Assembly (NCBI GenBank): GCA_023398105.1
Contig: JAEWST010000034.1
Location: 1-64,000 of the forward strand
Length of the DNA: 64,000 bases
Origin: Bacillota bacterium
GTDB lineage: Bacteria > Bacillota > Clostridia > Acetivibrionales > DSM-1351
Reading direction: 5' to 3'
Each line of letters opens with the position of its first letter. Within the stretch, counting starts at the first letter, position 1. The notes below the pieces were generated by a model. That model had not been told where the DNA came from. It made no database searches and was given only the letters and a program-made list of their open reading frames with translations. Made by a program: the position numbers and the translations under genes. This document shows positions 35,756 to 45,035 of the stretch, one piece after another.

Positions 35756-36364
35756 ATGAAAACTATTCAAGAATTATTTTCAGAAATAAATACTCATTTA
35801 TTAGAAGACGAAAAACCTTCTTTATATCTTAATGAAATATCCAAAACAGCATTATTTAAGGAATATCCCTTCAATATGCTTAACAAATTGAAAAAAACAG
35901 AGCAGTCTCCAAAGCACCATCCTGAAGGAAACGTATGGAATCATACTATGCTTGTGGTAGATGAAGCGGCAAAAGTTAAGAGTAAAAGTCACGACCAAAG
36001 GATATTTATGTGGTCGGCTCTTTTGCATGATATTGGAAAGCCTGATACAACTATGCTTCGAAAGGGCAGAATAACATCCTATGACCATGATAAGCTAGGA
36101 GCTGAGCTTGCTGAAAGGTTCTTATCAGAGCTAATTGATGATGCTGCTTTTATACAAAAAGTTTCGGCACTTGTACGCTGGCATATGCAGATACTTTTTG
36201 TTGTAAACAATTTACCTTTTGCGGATATAAGTGGTATGAAAAAAAGTATAGATATTAACGAAGTAGCACTGTTTGGATTTTGTGACAGAATGGGAAGAAC
36301 AAATTCTGAGCGAGAAAAAGAAGAGGAAAATATTAAAAAATTTATCGAAAAGTGTAAATTATAA
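35756..36364 (+). CDS. HD-domain phosphohydrolase
   Basis: A 202-residue metal-dependent HD-superfamily protein similar to the HD part of tRNA nucleotidyltransferases. Ligands are visible in the order H (WNHTMLVV, about 62), HD (ALLHDIGKP, about 90), H (YDHDKLGAELAERFL) and D (FGFCDRMGR). The likely reaction is phosphate ester hydrolysis of a nucleotide, but the substrate is unknown. The ribosome binding site is poor. It lies 258 nt after jetD, so its link to Wadjet is uncertain. Confidence 0.85.
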   Translation: MKTIQELFSEINTHLLEDEKPSLYLNEISKTALFKEYPFNMLNKLKKTEQSPKHHPEGNVWNHTMLVVDEAAKVKSKSHDQRIFMWSALLHDIGKPDTTMLRKGRITSYDHDKLGAELAERFLSELIDDAAFIQKVSALVRWHMQILFVVNNLPFADISGMKKSIDINEVALFGFCDRMGRTNSEREKEEENIKKFIEKCKL

Positions 36365-36373
36365 ATATATAAC

Positions 36374-36432
36374 TCAAACTTCGCATAAAATCTATTGGTG
36401 CGATAGTATTATCAATGGTTTGTTGCCAAAAA
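36374..36432 (+). repeat. R4-family repeat, copy 2
   Basis: It recurs with 28718-28780: TCAAACTTCGCATAAAATCT, then TATTGGTGCGATAG and GGTTTGTTGCCAAAA. It begins ten bases after the HD gene. The two R4 copies therefore bracket jetB to the HD gene. Confidence 0.7.
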
Positions 36433-36593
36433 AATTGCAAGAAATTAGTAATTGCTTGGAACTAGCATTGTTCAGCTCATTATTTTATTTCTTATAATAC
36501 AAATGCGGAAACGGCTTTTTTTAAAAAACTTGTAAAAAGAGTTTGTTAAAAATTTTGCTTCATGAATTCGCCGTAGTATTAATACAACTGCCA

Positions 36594-36622
36594 TTGACAA
36601 TTAATTAGTGTTGTAATAAAAT
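36594..36622 (+). promoter_or_regulatory. Promoter of the loaP-led biosynthetic operon
   Basis: TTGACA (36594-36599), exactly 17 bases, then TAAAAT (36617-36622). It is the best promoter in the 585-base gap 36365-36949 and would give an about 320-base leader before loaP. Confidence 0.65.
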
Positions 36623-36707
36623 AATGTAAACAGACACAAATTATACAAAAAGTTTATATATTAAATGTTAGAGTAATAAAATCAACTTTTATGAGAGTTT
36701 TTGTATT

Positions 36708-36847
36708 GCAAAACAAATAGCTATATGCTATTTTGTTTTGCCATTTTATATTTTTTCACTGTATTGTAAGTGAACAATAAAATCAAGAATTGTTTATTCA
36801 TATTAAGCACTTGTTTGGTGGTTAATCGCTGGAGGGGCACGTTAACC
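36708..36847 (+). promoter_or_regulatory. Leader hairpins upstream of loaP
   Basis: GCAAAACAAATAGC pairs with GCTATTTTGTTTTGC across 36708-36741, followed by an AT-rich stretch with T-runs. A second hairpin at 36820-36847 pairs GGTTAA(T)CG with CGTTAACC around the purine-rich loop CTGGAGGGGCA. A further AGCTT/AAGCT pairing lies at 36878-36917. LoaP proteins act on RNA hairpins in leaders, so these are candidate targets or attenuators. Confidence 0.5.
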
Positions 36848-36949
36848 GATAATGAGGAATATACAGAAAAAGTCATAGTAGCTTGTCAATAGGATAAGTT
36901 AATGGGCGAAGCTATGTAAACTACTACAATAAATTGTGAGGTCGCAAAG

Positions 36950-37501
36950 ATGTATTGGTATATACTATTTGTACGGACAGGTCGGGAATTAAGGGTTGAA
37001 AAATTTTTAAGAGAGCGGCTTGATACTGATGTATTTGTTTCATTTGTACCATTACATGAGTATTTATTCATGAGTAAGGGAACCATAAAAAGAGAACTTA
37101 AACCACTATTTCCAGGATATGTTTTTATTGAGTCTGAGCTATCCTGTAAGGAATTTATAAAAAGAACCGCCCCTATAATATATTTCTCTAATGATATAGT
37201 TTGCATTTTAAAATACTCAGATACAGAATATGCTTTACGGGAATCCGAAAAGCAGATGTTACTTGTTTTATGCAATGATGAACGCTGTATTCAATCATCA
37301 ATTGGTTTTGTTGAGGGTGATGAGATATTTATTACACATGGACCACTTAGAGGATTGGAGAGTAAAATAAAAAGAATAAACAGACATAAAAGACAAGCAT
37401 GGATAGAGGTGGAAATTATGGGTGACACTCGTTTGGTGTGTGTAGCCCTTGAAATAGTTAAAAAGTCAGAAAACTTGACAATAATGTGTGAATTTAATTA
37501 A
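36950..37501 (+). CDS. loaP: LoaP-type specialised NusG antitermination protein
   Basis: A 183-residue NusG paralogue. The NGN domain (about 1-105) opens with MYWYILFVRTGRELRVEKFL and has the LFPGYVFIES motif. A C-terminal KOW domain (about 120-175) includes VEGDEIFITHGPLRGLESKI. The short form and its place at the head of a polyketide cluster mark it as LoaP, known to bind RNA leader hairpins and let RNA polymerase read through terminators in long antibiotic operons of Bacillus and clostridia. It is the probable pathway-specific activator of the genes that follow. Confidence 0.9.
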   Translation: MYWYILFVRTGRELRVEKFLRERLDTDVFVSFVPLHEYLFMSKGTIKRELKPLFPGYVFIESELSCKEFIKRTAPIIYFSNDIVCILKYSDTEYALRESEKQMLLVLCNDERCIQSSIGFVEGDEIFITHGPLRGLESKIKRINRHKRQAWIEVEIMGDTRLVCVALEIVKKSENLTIMCEFN

Positions 37502-37598
37502 TAAAAGCATTTTCAAAGGTAAAGTAAAGAACAAAAATTATATATAAGTAAGTCTAAGTTATATTATTTCAAACGAATATTTTAGACAGAAATTAAAA

Positions 37599-37631
37599 GT
37601 TAGTAAGTGTAGAACATACTGACTTTTTTAT
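37599..37631 (+). terminator. Terminator between loaP and the biosynthetic genes
   Basis: GTTAGTAAGT (37599-37608) pairs with ACATACTGAC (37614-37623), with one mismatch and a G-U pair, followed by TTTTTTATTG. It lies in the 247-base loaP-glycosyltransferase gap and is a natural candidate for LoaP-dependent read-through. Confidence 0.6.
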
Positions 37632-37748
37632 TGTTTAAAATTATAGTGTATTTGCATGTATTTAATATTATTGCGATTGAATAATTGTTGAAGTATAACT
37701 GCTTAGATTATGGCAATTTGTTTCCTTAATATTTTTGGGGGGTAGGTT

Positions 37749-39443
37749 ATGACAGATAGTTGCAAGAAATTAGGCTTAATGGGAAATGTCACAAGAGATA
37801 TACAATCACTGGATTCAGTGTACGGTTGGGACATTGCTATGGATGGAATGTTCAAGTCTCTAGTGAAATACAGCAACTTAAATGAGATTACATATTTTCA
37901 TGAACCAATGGAGGAGGCAATTCTTAAAAAAATAGAAAGTTATTCTTTGAATACTAAGGCAAAGATTAAACTGTTTTCTGAAATGGATATATTTCAGAGT
38001 CTTGCTTCAACAGAAGTTGATGTATTACATAATACGGATTCATCATTTACATCCCTTATACATTATAGAGAGTTTTTTGCTAGAGAAAAAATGCCAATTA
38101 CATATACTATTCATTGTGCAAGCTATGATACTTTTATTCAAGATATGTTTTTGATGATGCTTTTATTGCCATTTAGACCATATGATTCATTAATATGTAC
38201 TTCAAGAGCGGTAAAAAGTGTTGTTGAATCAATGTTGAACAGAATAAGTGAGTCCTTTAATAAGGCAAACAATACAAATATTGAATATAAAGGTCGTTTG
38301 GATATAATACCATTAGGTGTAGATACAGATAAATTTAAACAACTGGACAAAAGATCAGCCCGGAAAATTCAAAATATACCTGAGGATACCTTTGTTATTC
38401 TTTACCTAGGAAGGTTCTCCTCCTATGATAAGGCTGATATTCTTCCTCTATTGATAGTATATAAGCAATTATTGGATAAGAACAAAGAAAAGAAGTTGCT
38501 ACTTGTATTAGCAGGCCATGACCGAAAGAATATGCCGTTTTTGCCTTATATACAAAAGTATATAAGTGAATTGGGAATCAATACTTTTATTAAAATAATT
38601 CAGAACAATGATGTAGAAGACCGACATTTATTATTTGCAGTAGCTGATGTATTTGTATCACCTATTGATAATATGCAAGAAACCTTTGGAATAACACCAA
38701 TAGAGGCAATGGCATGCGGAGTGCCTCAAATTGTGTCTGACTGGAGTGGTTATAAAGATACTGTTGTAAACGGTGTAACAGGTTTTTTAATTCCTACATA
38801 CTGGACCAAGTGTGATGGCAATATGAATTATAGTGCAAAATTTCCTTCAAATTCAATGTATAGGATATTACTACAGCATTTTATTTTGAGCCAGTCCGTT
38901 ATAGTAGATTTAGAACAATATGAAAGAGCAATTCAATCTCTAATCGATAATCCAAAATTGTGCCTTGAGATGTCCCAAAACTCAGTAAGGATAGCGAGAG
39001 AAAAATTCAGTTGGCAAAGTGTAGTAAAGCAATATGAGTCTTTATGGGACTCGCTGTGTAAACAAAAAAAAGCTGTGCAAAATCAAGACTACAGGAGTAA
39101 GTTATCATTTTTACAGCCACATTTTTGTGAAGCTTTTTCACAATATCCGAGCGTCCTCGTTAATGATGATGCTATTTTTAATATTACTGCTAATGGAAAA
39201 GCGCTTTTGGAAGGAAAAGCCCCGATACCGGATCATTATGCATATGAAGAAATGTTATTGGATTATGGGCTAAAACCATTATTACTAAACAAATTAAATG
39301 AAGTAGGTGAAAAGGGCATTTCTATGGACATAATGGTTTCAATTTTTGAACCAACCTATAATCAGGATGCTATCAAAAGAGCTTTAATGGGATTGGCTAA
39401 GCATGGTATGGCGAAAATAGAATTCAGTAGTTTAAATACCTAA
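37749..39443 (+). CDS. GT4-family glycosyltransferase with C-terminal extension
   Basis: A 564-residue GT-B fold enzyme. Rossmann motifs include ILYLGRFSSYDKADILP (about 218) and the family signature ETFGITPIEAMACGVPQIVSDWSGYKD (about 312-340), which holds the sugar-nucleotide-binding Glu pair. The last about 110 residues (about 450-564) extend beyond typical GT4 enzymes and contain a winged-helix-like stretch (EVGEKGISMDIMVSIFEP). It could attach a sugar to the cluster product or a precursor. GGGGGG precedes the ATG. It is the first structural gene after loaP. Confidence 0.85.
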   Translation: MTDSCKKLGLMGNVTRDIQSLDSVYGWDIAMDGMFKSLVKYSNLNEITYFHEPMEEAILKKIESYSLNTKAKIKLFSEMDIFQSLASTEVDVLHNTDSSFTSLIHYREFFAREKMPITYTIHCASYDTFIQDMFLMMLLLPFRPYDSLICTSRAVKSVVESMLNRISESFNKANNTNIEYKGRLDIIPLGVDTDKFKQLDKRSARKIQNIPEDTFVILYLGRFSSYDKADILPLLIVYKQLLDKNKEKKLLLVLAGHDRKNMPFLPYIQKYISELGINTFIKIIQNNDVEDRHLLFAVADVFVSPIDNMQETFGITPIEAMACGVPQIVSDWSGYKDTVVNGVTGFLIPTYWTKCDGNMNYSAKFPSNSMYRILLQHFILSQSVIVDLEQYERAIQSLIDNPKLCLEMSQNSVRIAREKFSWQSVVKQYESLWDSLCKQKKAVQNQDYRSKLSFLQPHFCEAFSQYPSVLVNDDAIFNITANGKALLEGKAPIPDHYAYEEMLLDYGLKPLLLNKLNEVGEKGISMDIMVSIFEPTYNQDAIKRALMGLAKHGMAKIEFSSLNT

Positions 39444-39481
39444 AAAACACAAAAAATCCTGAGACAATTATGGAGACGTGA

Positions 39482-39640
39482 GATGCGAAATACTATGCAT
39501 CTAAAATTGTCAATGAAGCTACCTCAGATGTAATACAAACACATGATGCAAACGTTTGTAAAGCTGAGTATAATGCTGAAAGACATGAGATGAAAAAAGT
39601 ATTTACATACTTCAAATTGGAATATGTCCGACTGAAGTGA
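39482..39640 (+). pseudogene. Acyl-CoA dehydrogenase C-terminal relic (FkbI-like)
   Basis: In this frame the 52 residues read YYASKIVNEATSDVIQTH, then CKAEYNAERH and KKVFTYF. They follow the C-terminal helices of acyl-CoA dehydrogenases (ASE.ANEAASDAIQIHG..GY..EY.VER..RDAKV..IYEG). The conserved glycines and the RD pair are lost, there is no start, and stops lie on both sides. FkbI-type dehydrogenases help make hydroxymalonyl/methoxymalonyl-ACP, and other pieces of that pathway lie at 44900-45366. The rest of the gap 39444-39721 is unremarkable. Confidence 0.6.
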
Positions 39641-39721
39641 CTGGTAGAGGAAGAATGAACACTTTTATATGAGTATAAATAAAAAATTAAAATAAATGAA
39701 CTTATTAAGGGAGGGATATAA

Positions 39722-40972
39722 ATGAGTAGTGTAAAAGATATAAGTGAAAAAATAGTGTGCAAGAATTGTATATTACACTCAAAAGTTCCAGATATAACTA
39801 TAAATGAGGGGGGCTATTGTACATATTGTACCTATGATGAAGATCCATTAGAAAATACGAAAATTGACAGTAATTCACAGAGCCAACAGTCTCTTGTTCA
39901 AAAGATGGAGGAGCTATTTTCGCAGATAAGAGAGGAAACAAATACGTACGATGTATTGGTTATGTTTAGTGGAGGCAAAGACAGTACTTATTTACTTGAT
40001 TTGGTCAAAAACAAATACAAGTTAAGACCGCTGGCTTTTTCAGTAGTTCATCCTCAAGTAAACGATGCATCTGTGAAGAATATGGATGATGTAGCTGCAA
40101 AACTTAATGTAGATTTGATAAAGTATTATCCAGATCTTAATATGTATAAAAAATATATGAAATATGGCCTTATAAAAGGTACTGAATATGGAATGAATGA
40201 ATTTATCGGATGTAGTTTATGTGGGTACATTATTAACTGTCCTCCGTTAAAAACAGCGATGATGATGAATATTCCAGTAATTTTAAGTGGTGATACCAAA
40301 AGTCAGGGATTAATGTCATTTGTTGATGGAGAAGAAAAGAAAAGGTTTTTACTTGAAAATGGAAAAAGACCATATGGGAAGACTCATCATATATTTGACG
40401 ATGTATGCGGTGAAGAATATAGAGGCAGTTTATATGATATTTCGATTGAAGATATTAAGAAATACAGGTATCCTACTACCATTAATCCTCTTTCAATAAT
40501 TGACTATGATTTCAGGGAAAATTTCGGAAAATTTGATGATAAAGGCTTAGAGGGTAACGCCTTCAAAAGTCTTCTTACTAACTGTGATGCTGTATATCTT
40601 TTTGATTACCTCTCGCTTAAGAGATATGATTGTGTTACCTATATTAAACAGCTTGCTCAGATGATGGGAACGAAAGACCATACTCTTATGCAACTGGAGG
40701 TTGGAGGAAATCTGGATGATAATAAAGCGAATCTTTTGAGAAGAGAATTTATTATGGAATTATTAGAAGAATATAAAAAACTTCTCTTCTACATTGTGGA
40801 CAATAAAATTTCAGGTGAGAAATTAAGTCCAGAAGAACTGGCAAATATACATGAAATGATTAATATTGCTCCGAAAATATTTAACAAACAAACTATTAAT
40901 GAATTAATTAATAAAATATTAAAGATTCATAAACTTGCAGATTACTACGAAATTGATCTTGCGAACTATTAA
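39722..40972 (+). CDS. PP-loop ATPase, N-acetyl sugar amidotransferase-like
   Basis: A 416-residue PP-loop (adenine nucleotide alpha-hydrolase) enzyme. The ATP-binding loop is VMFSGGKDSTYLL (about 78-90). Two N-terminal cysteine pairs, CKNC and CTYC, and a further C..C in GCSLCGYIINC match the WbpG/PseA-type amidotransferase-like family. Such enzymes adenylate a carbonyl and replace oxygen with nitrogen or sulfur; in wbpG-type pathways an amidine is formed on a sugar. In this cluster it might modify a sugar for the glycosyltransferase, or an amide or acyl group of the product. Relatives of this fold make thioamides. The exact reaction is unknown. An AAGGGAGGG site precedes the ATG. Confidence 0.8.
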   Translation: MSSVKDISEKIVCKNCILHSKVPDITINEGGYCTYCTYDEDPLENTKIDSNSQSQQSLVQKMEELFSQIREETNTYDVLVMFSGGKDSTYLLDLVKNKYKLRPLAFSVVHPQVNDASVKNMDDVAAKLNVDLIKYYPDLNMYKKYMKYGLIKGTEYGMNEFIGCSLCGYIINCPPLKTAMMMNIPVILSGDTKSQGLMSFVDGEEKKRFLLENGKRPYGKTHHIFDDVCGEEYRGSLYDISIEDIKKYRYPTTINPLSIIDYDFRENFGKFDDKGLEGNAFKSLLTNCDAVYLFDYLSLKRYDCVTYIKQLAQMMGTKDHTLMQLEVGGNLDDNKANLLRREFIMELLEEYKKLLFYIVDNKISGEKLSPEELANIHEMINIAPKIFNKQTINELINKILKIHKLADYYEIDLANY

Positions 40973-41008
40973 GTTGTTTATCTGATAAATAAAATTGTGA
41001 GGGAAACA

Positions 41009-43600
41009 ATGATAAATTATGAAAGTCTGGATAAAGTATTAATTGCACATAAGGATAACCAGAGCAGAGGGATAACCGTTATTACAGGTGAAGCCGAATT
41101 AAAATTCGTTCCGTATGGTATGATTTATAATAGAGCATTAAAAGTGCTTCATTGCTTGCAAAAAAAAGGTATTAAGCAGGGAGAAACTCTAATTCTGCTA
41201 ACTGAAGATATTGAGGCTTTTATTTATATTTTCTGGGCATGCATATTGGGAGGTATAATTCCGGTACCCATTACAGCTGGTAACAATGATAGTCATAGAA
41301 TGAAAATCTTCAAAATATGTGAAATTCTAGATACACCTTACCTTATAACAGATGAAAAGTTTGCAAAAACTCTGAAAACTAATTCAAGTAGCAATTATTT
41401 AGTTGATAGTATGGAAAAGGTTAAAGATAATTTATTATTGCTTAATGAAGTGCTAAACGGGGATGTTCAAGCAATACCAAATAAGATTTACGGAGAAAAC
41501 ATAGCGTTTATACAGTTTTCTTCAGGGTCAACAGGAGAGCCAAAGGGTGTGGTATTAACCCATACTAATTTAGTTACGAATGTCAAGGACTCAATAAATG
41601 CAGGTGGATTTAAACAAAGTGATTCTATGTTGAGTTGGATGCCTCTTACCCATGATATGGGTTTAATAGGATTCCACATCTTACCATTATATTTTAACAT
41701 AAATCAATTTTTGATACCAACAAGCTTGTTTATACGCAGACCAACACTATGGATTAAAAGTGCAAGTGATAATAAATGTACTGTTCTATCGTCTCCTAAT
41801 TTCGGGTACAAATATTTTCTATCGTTTTACAAAAGAGATATTGAATACGGTTGGGATTTATCTAATGTACGGCTGATATTTAATGGAGCTGAACCAATAT
41901 CTTCAAAATTGTGTTATGAGTTTCTTGAGGAGATTGGCAAATATGGACTAAAAAAGACAACCATTTATACTGTATATGGTATGGCTGAAGCCTGTGTCGC
42001 TGTGGCTTTTCCACAGCATGGAGAGGAAATCAGTTGTGTAAACATTGATCGTACAAGACTGAATATTGGTCAAAAGGTTGTAGATGTAGATGCAACAGAT
42101 AAAAATGTTGTCAATTTTGTCATAGAAGGTTTTCCTGTTGGCAATAGCCTTTTAAAGATTTGTGACGAAAATGGTGCTTTGCTTGATGATGGTACTATTG
42201 GATTAATTCATATTAAAGGAGATAACGTAACTTCAGGTTATTATAGAAATGATAAGGCAACAAAAAATATAATTTCAAATGATGGCTGGTTAAATACTGG
42301 AGACATTGGTTTTATTAGTAATAAAGGACTTGTTGTTACTGGTAGGGCAAAAGATATAATTTTTGTTAATGGATTAAACTACTATCCGCATGATATTGAG
42401 GGAATAGTTGAAGGAATAGAGAAAATACAGCTTGGAGAAGTTGGAGTATGTGGAGTATTTAATGAGGGAACTCAGAAAGAAGATATTGTTGTATTTATTA
42501 TAACAAAAAAGAATATTGAAGAATTTGTAGATTTGGTTATCAGAGTAAAAAGACGTATACACATATATTTTGGCCTTGATGTAAAGGATGTGATTCCTGT
42601 TAGGAAGTTTCCGAAAACAACAAGTGGGAAAATTCAGAGATATAAGTTGGCTGAAAATTATAAAAATGGAATATATGATGATGTTATCTTAAGATTGAAT
42701 CAGTTATTGGAGACTTCTAGGCAAAGCAATTATTATAGAAAACCTGATAATGAGATAGAAGCTAAGTTGTTGGAGATTTGGAAAGATGTACTACAGTATG
42801 ACGATATAGGAATAGATTGTAACTTTTTTGAGATTGGTGGGAATTCTACTCTACTGGTTAAAATGATAAACAAAGTTAACGATGTTTATCCTGGTAAAAT
42901 TAAAATAACTGATGCTTTTGATTGCTCAACAATATCCAAAATTGAAAGATTAATAAAAACACAAACTGAAACCGAGAATGACAGTAATTTATTACTTCCA
43001 AAGCTTAGGTTTCCAAAAGATTTTTTTGAGTTAGGAGAATGTTGTGAATCAGATAGATTAAGTTTCCAAACAGGATTTTATGAGTTTACATTACAAGGTA
43101 ATGTATATAATAAGATAAAAATAGTTTCTCAAAAAGAGGGAGTCGATTTTCATGACTTCATTTTGTTTTGTTTCATAGTACTCCTATCAAAGGTAGTTGA
43201 TGATGATATATTGACAGTGTCTACTGTTATGAACCCTGAGGATATCAAAGCTGTAAAAATTAAAATGAGAGATTTCAATGATTTTTCAATATTAATCAGA
43301 AATATAAGCCAGCAGCGTAAAGAATCAAGCAGAGAAAACTATATTAACCTTTCTGAGACATTAAATTTCACCAATTCAGATTATGACTTATCGGTTGCTT
43401 TTTTCTATTGCAAAGATACAGATTTAAAAGTCGAAATAGAAAGACTTTGTGATATTGGAGTTGCATTTTACGAAGAAAATGAATTTGCATTAATAAAATG
43501 CTACTACTCAATAAAAAAGATTAATATGGAAAAAGCTGATAAACTATTTATGGCATTTGAGGGTATTATATCTAGAATTACTGATGAGTATAAGCTATAA
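41009..43600 (+). CDS. Fatty-acyl-AMP ligase with carrier protein and partial C domain
   Basis: An 863-residue loading protein. The adenylate-forming domain (about 1-565) resembles fatty-acyl-AMP ligases, with FSSGSTGEPKG (Ser171) and TVYGMAEACVAVAFP. A carrier domain (about 575-650) has the phosphopantetheine serine in FFEIGGNSTLL (Ser613). The remaining about 210 residues resemble the C-terminal half of a condensation domain without the HHxxxDG half, and the same kind of tail ends the 2711-residue NRPS. ATG 41009 follows GTGAGGG; GTG 40997 overlaps that site. It likely activates a fatty or small acid and starts the assembly line. Confidence 0.88.
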   Translation: MINYESLDKVLIAHKDNQSRGITVITGEAELKFVPYGMIYNRALKVLHCLQKKGIKQGETLILLTEDIEAFIYIFWACILGGIIPVPITAGNNDSHRMKIFKICEILDTPYLITDEKFAKTLKTNSSSNYLVDSMEKVKDNLLLLNEVLNGDVQAIPNKIYGENIAFIQFSSGSTGEPKGVVLTHTNLVTNVKDSINAGGFKQSDSMLSWMPLTHDMGLIGFHILPLYFNINQFLIPTSLFIRRPTLWIKSASDNKCTVLSSPNFGYKYFLSFYKRDIEYGWDLSNVRLIFNGAEPISSKLCYEFLEEIGKYGLKKTTIYTVYGMAEACVAVAFPQHGEEISCVNIDRTRLNIGQKVVDVDATDKNVVNFVIEGFPVGNSLLKICDENGALLDDGTIGLIHIKGDNVTSGYYRNDKATKNIISNDGWLNTGDIGFISNKGLVVTGRAKDIIFVNGLNYYPHDIEGIVEGIEKIQLGEVGVCGVFNEGTQKEDIVVFIITKKNIEEFVDLVIRVKRRIHIYFGLDVKDVIPVRKFPKTTSGKIQRYKLAENYKNGIYDDVILRLNQLLETSRQSNYYRKPDNEIEAKLLEIWKDVLQYDDIGIDCNFFEIGGNSTLLVKMINKVNDVYPGKIKITDAFDCSTISKIERLIKTQTETENDSNLLLPKLRFPKDFFELGECCESDRLSFQTGFYEFTLQGNVYNKIKIVSQKEGVDFHDFILFCFIVLLSKVVDDDILTVSTVMNPEDIKAVKIKMRDFNDFSILIRNISQQRKESSRENYINLSETLNFTNSDYDLSVAFFYCKDTDLKVEIERLCDIGVAFYEENEFALIKCYYSIKKINMEKADKLFMAFEGIISRITDEYKL

Positions 43601-43614
43601 AAGGGGGAAGATGT

Positions 43615-44883
43615 TTGGAGAAAATTGCATTGATATTTCCCGGACAGGCATCACAATATGAGGGAATGGGGAAAAAACTTTATCAAGATTTAAAAATAGT
43701 TAAGGATACTTTTGATGAAGCTTGTGATGTACTAAACTTTGATCTTAGGAAAATATGCTTTGATGGAGAACCTGAAGAGTTGATAAAGACGGAAAACACG
43801 CAGCTAGCTTTACTTACCTTATGTATGGCTATTTTCAGAATTTATATGGATCAAATTAATATAGAACCGGCTTGTGTAGTGGGTCACAGTCTGGGAGAGA
43901 TAACAGCTTTATGTAGTACAGGTGCTATTAGTTTTCCTGATGCACTGAGGCTAGTCAGGAAAAGAGGCTTGCTAATGAAGGAAGCAATACCTTTTGGAGA
44001 AGGCGCAATGTGTGCAATAAGCGGCATGGACAGAAAGATTGTGGAAATGGAGTGTAATAATCTATCTGTGAGTAATGATGTTTTGGTTATTTCAAATTAC
44101 AACTCGAAGGAACAAGTTGTGATTTCTGGTAAAAAGGAATCTGTTGTTAAAATGGGTAAGAGGTTGGAAAGCATTGGTGCACGAACAGTATTACTGAGTG
44201 TAAGTGCTCCATTTCATAGTCCATATATGGAGTCTGTAGCGGAAAAATTCAGAGAAGAACTTTTAAGTTACAAGTTTTTTGAATTGAAATGGCCTGTTAT
44301 ATCTAATGTTACAGCTAAACCCTATTACTATAAAGAAAACATAATCAACAATTTGACAACACAAATTACTAGTCCTGTTATGTGGGAGGATTCTATGAAG
44401 TATTTACAGGTGCAAGGAGTTAATGTGGCTGTTGAATTAGGTCCAAAGTCCGTTTTAAAAGGATTAATGAAAAGGAATGCTCCAAATATACAAACCTTCT
44501 CATATGATATAGAAGGTGACTGGCAAGCTTTAGAAGAACTGATAAACGCAAACAAGCATAGTTTATATAAAAGAAAGAGTATAGCTAATAATATCGTTAC
44601 AATGTGTTTAGCAAATGCAGTATGCACAAAAAATAACAACTGGAATAAAGAAGAATATGAGAAAGGTGTAATTACACCTTATGAAGAAATGAAAGCAATG
44701 CAAGATGAAATAGACAAAACGGGTTTAATGCCTACTGTTGAGCAAGGCAGAAGAGCACTTGAACTATTGCAGTTGATTTTCGAAAGCAAACAGGTAGATT
44801 CTAACGAACAGACTGATAGAATTAACAATATATTTGATCAAACAGGAACAAGAGATATTTATTATAATTTCAACATGAAGTGA
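43615..44883 (+). CDS. Free-standing malonyl/acyl transferase (trans-AT), first
   Basis: A 422-residue discrete acyltransferase of the FabD fold. FPGQASQYEGMG opens it, the nucleophile is in VVGHSLGE (Ser near 91), and APFHSPYM holds the catalytic His. It loads extender units onto the AT-less PKS modules in trans. TTG 43615 is the start, with AAGGGGGAAG upstream; the ATG at 43611 is out of frame. The last about 100 residues (about 322-422, helical) lie beyond the AT fold, and a similar extension ends the second AT. It abuts the loading gene 14 nt upstream. Confidence 0.9.
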   Translation: MEKIALIFPGQASQYEGMGKKLYQDLKIVKDTFDEACDVLNFDLRKICFDGEPEELIKTENTQLALLTLCMAIFRIYMDQINIEPACVVGHSLGEITALCSTGAISFPDALRLVRKRGLLMKEAIPFGEGAMCAISGMDRKIVEMECNNLSVSNDVLVISNYNSKEQVVISGKKESVVKMGKRLESIGARTVLLSVSAPFHSPYMESVAEKFREELLSYKFFELKWPVISNVTAKPYYYKENIINNLTTQITSPVMWEDSMKYLQVQGVNVAVELGPKSVLKGLMKRNAPNIQTFSYDIEGDWQALEELINANKHSLYKRKSIANNIVTMCLANAVCTKNNNWNKEEYEKGVITPYEEMKAMQDEIDKTGLMPTVEQGRRALELLQLIFESKQVDSNEQTDRINNIFDQTGTRDIYYNFNMK

Positions 44884-44899
44884 AATAAGTAAGTTATTA

Positions 44900-45016
44900 A
44901 TCAAGACTGTAAGTGTAATTGGTGCAGATGTTAAAGCAAGAAATTCTTCAGAATATGCGGGTTCAGTCACTATTATAAAAAGCCAACCTGCACTATATAA
45001 AAATATAATTTATTAA
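44900..45016 (+). pseudogene. Possible 3-hydroxyacyl-CoA dehydrogenase relic (FkbK-like)
   Basis: The frame reads IKTVSVIGADVKARNSSEY before losing similarity, and ends in TAA after 38 residues. The first nine residues match the NAD-binding start of FkbK-type dehydrogenases (TVSVIGAG.MGRGIA). The evidence is short and uncertain. It is supported mainly by the FkbJ- and FkbH-like pieces next to it. Confidence 0.35.
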
Positions 45017-45035
45017 AGTAAGAAAGGTTTTACAT

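Noticed and set aside
35756..36364. HD protein as a fifth Wadjet subunit
   Set aside because: It is separated from jetD by 258 bases containing a repeat and resembles housekeeping nucleotidyltransferase HD domains.
36708..36741. Classical intrinsic terminator before loaP
   Set aside because: The stem is AT-rich and the following T-runs are broken, so it is listed as a leader hairpin rather than a terminator.
39034..39273. 79-residue frame inside the glycosyltransferase gene
   Set aside because: It lies out of frame within a complete coding region and lacks a ribosome binding site.
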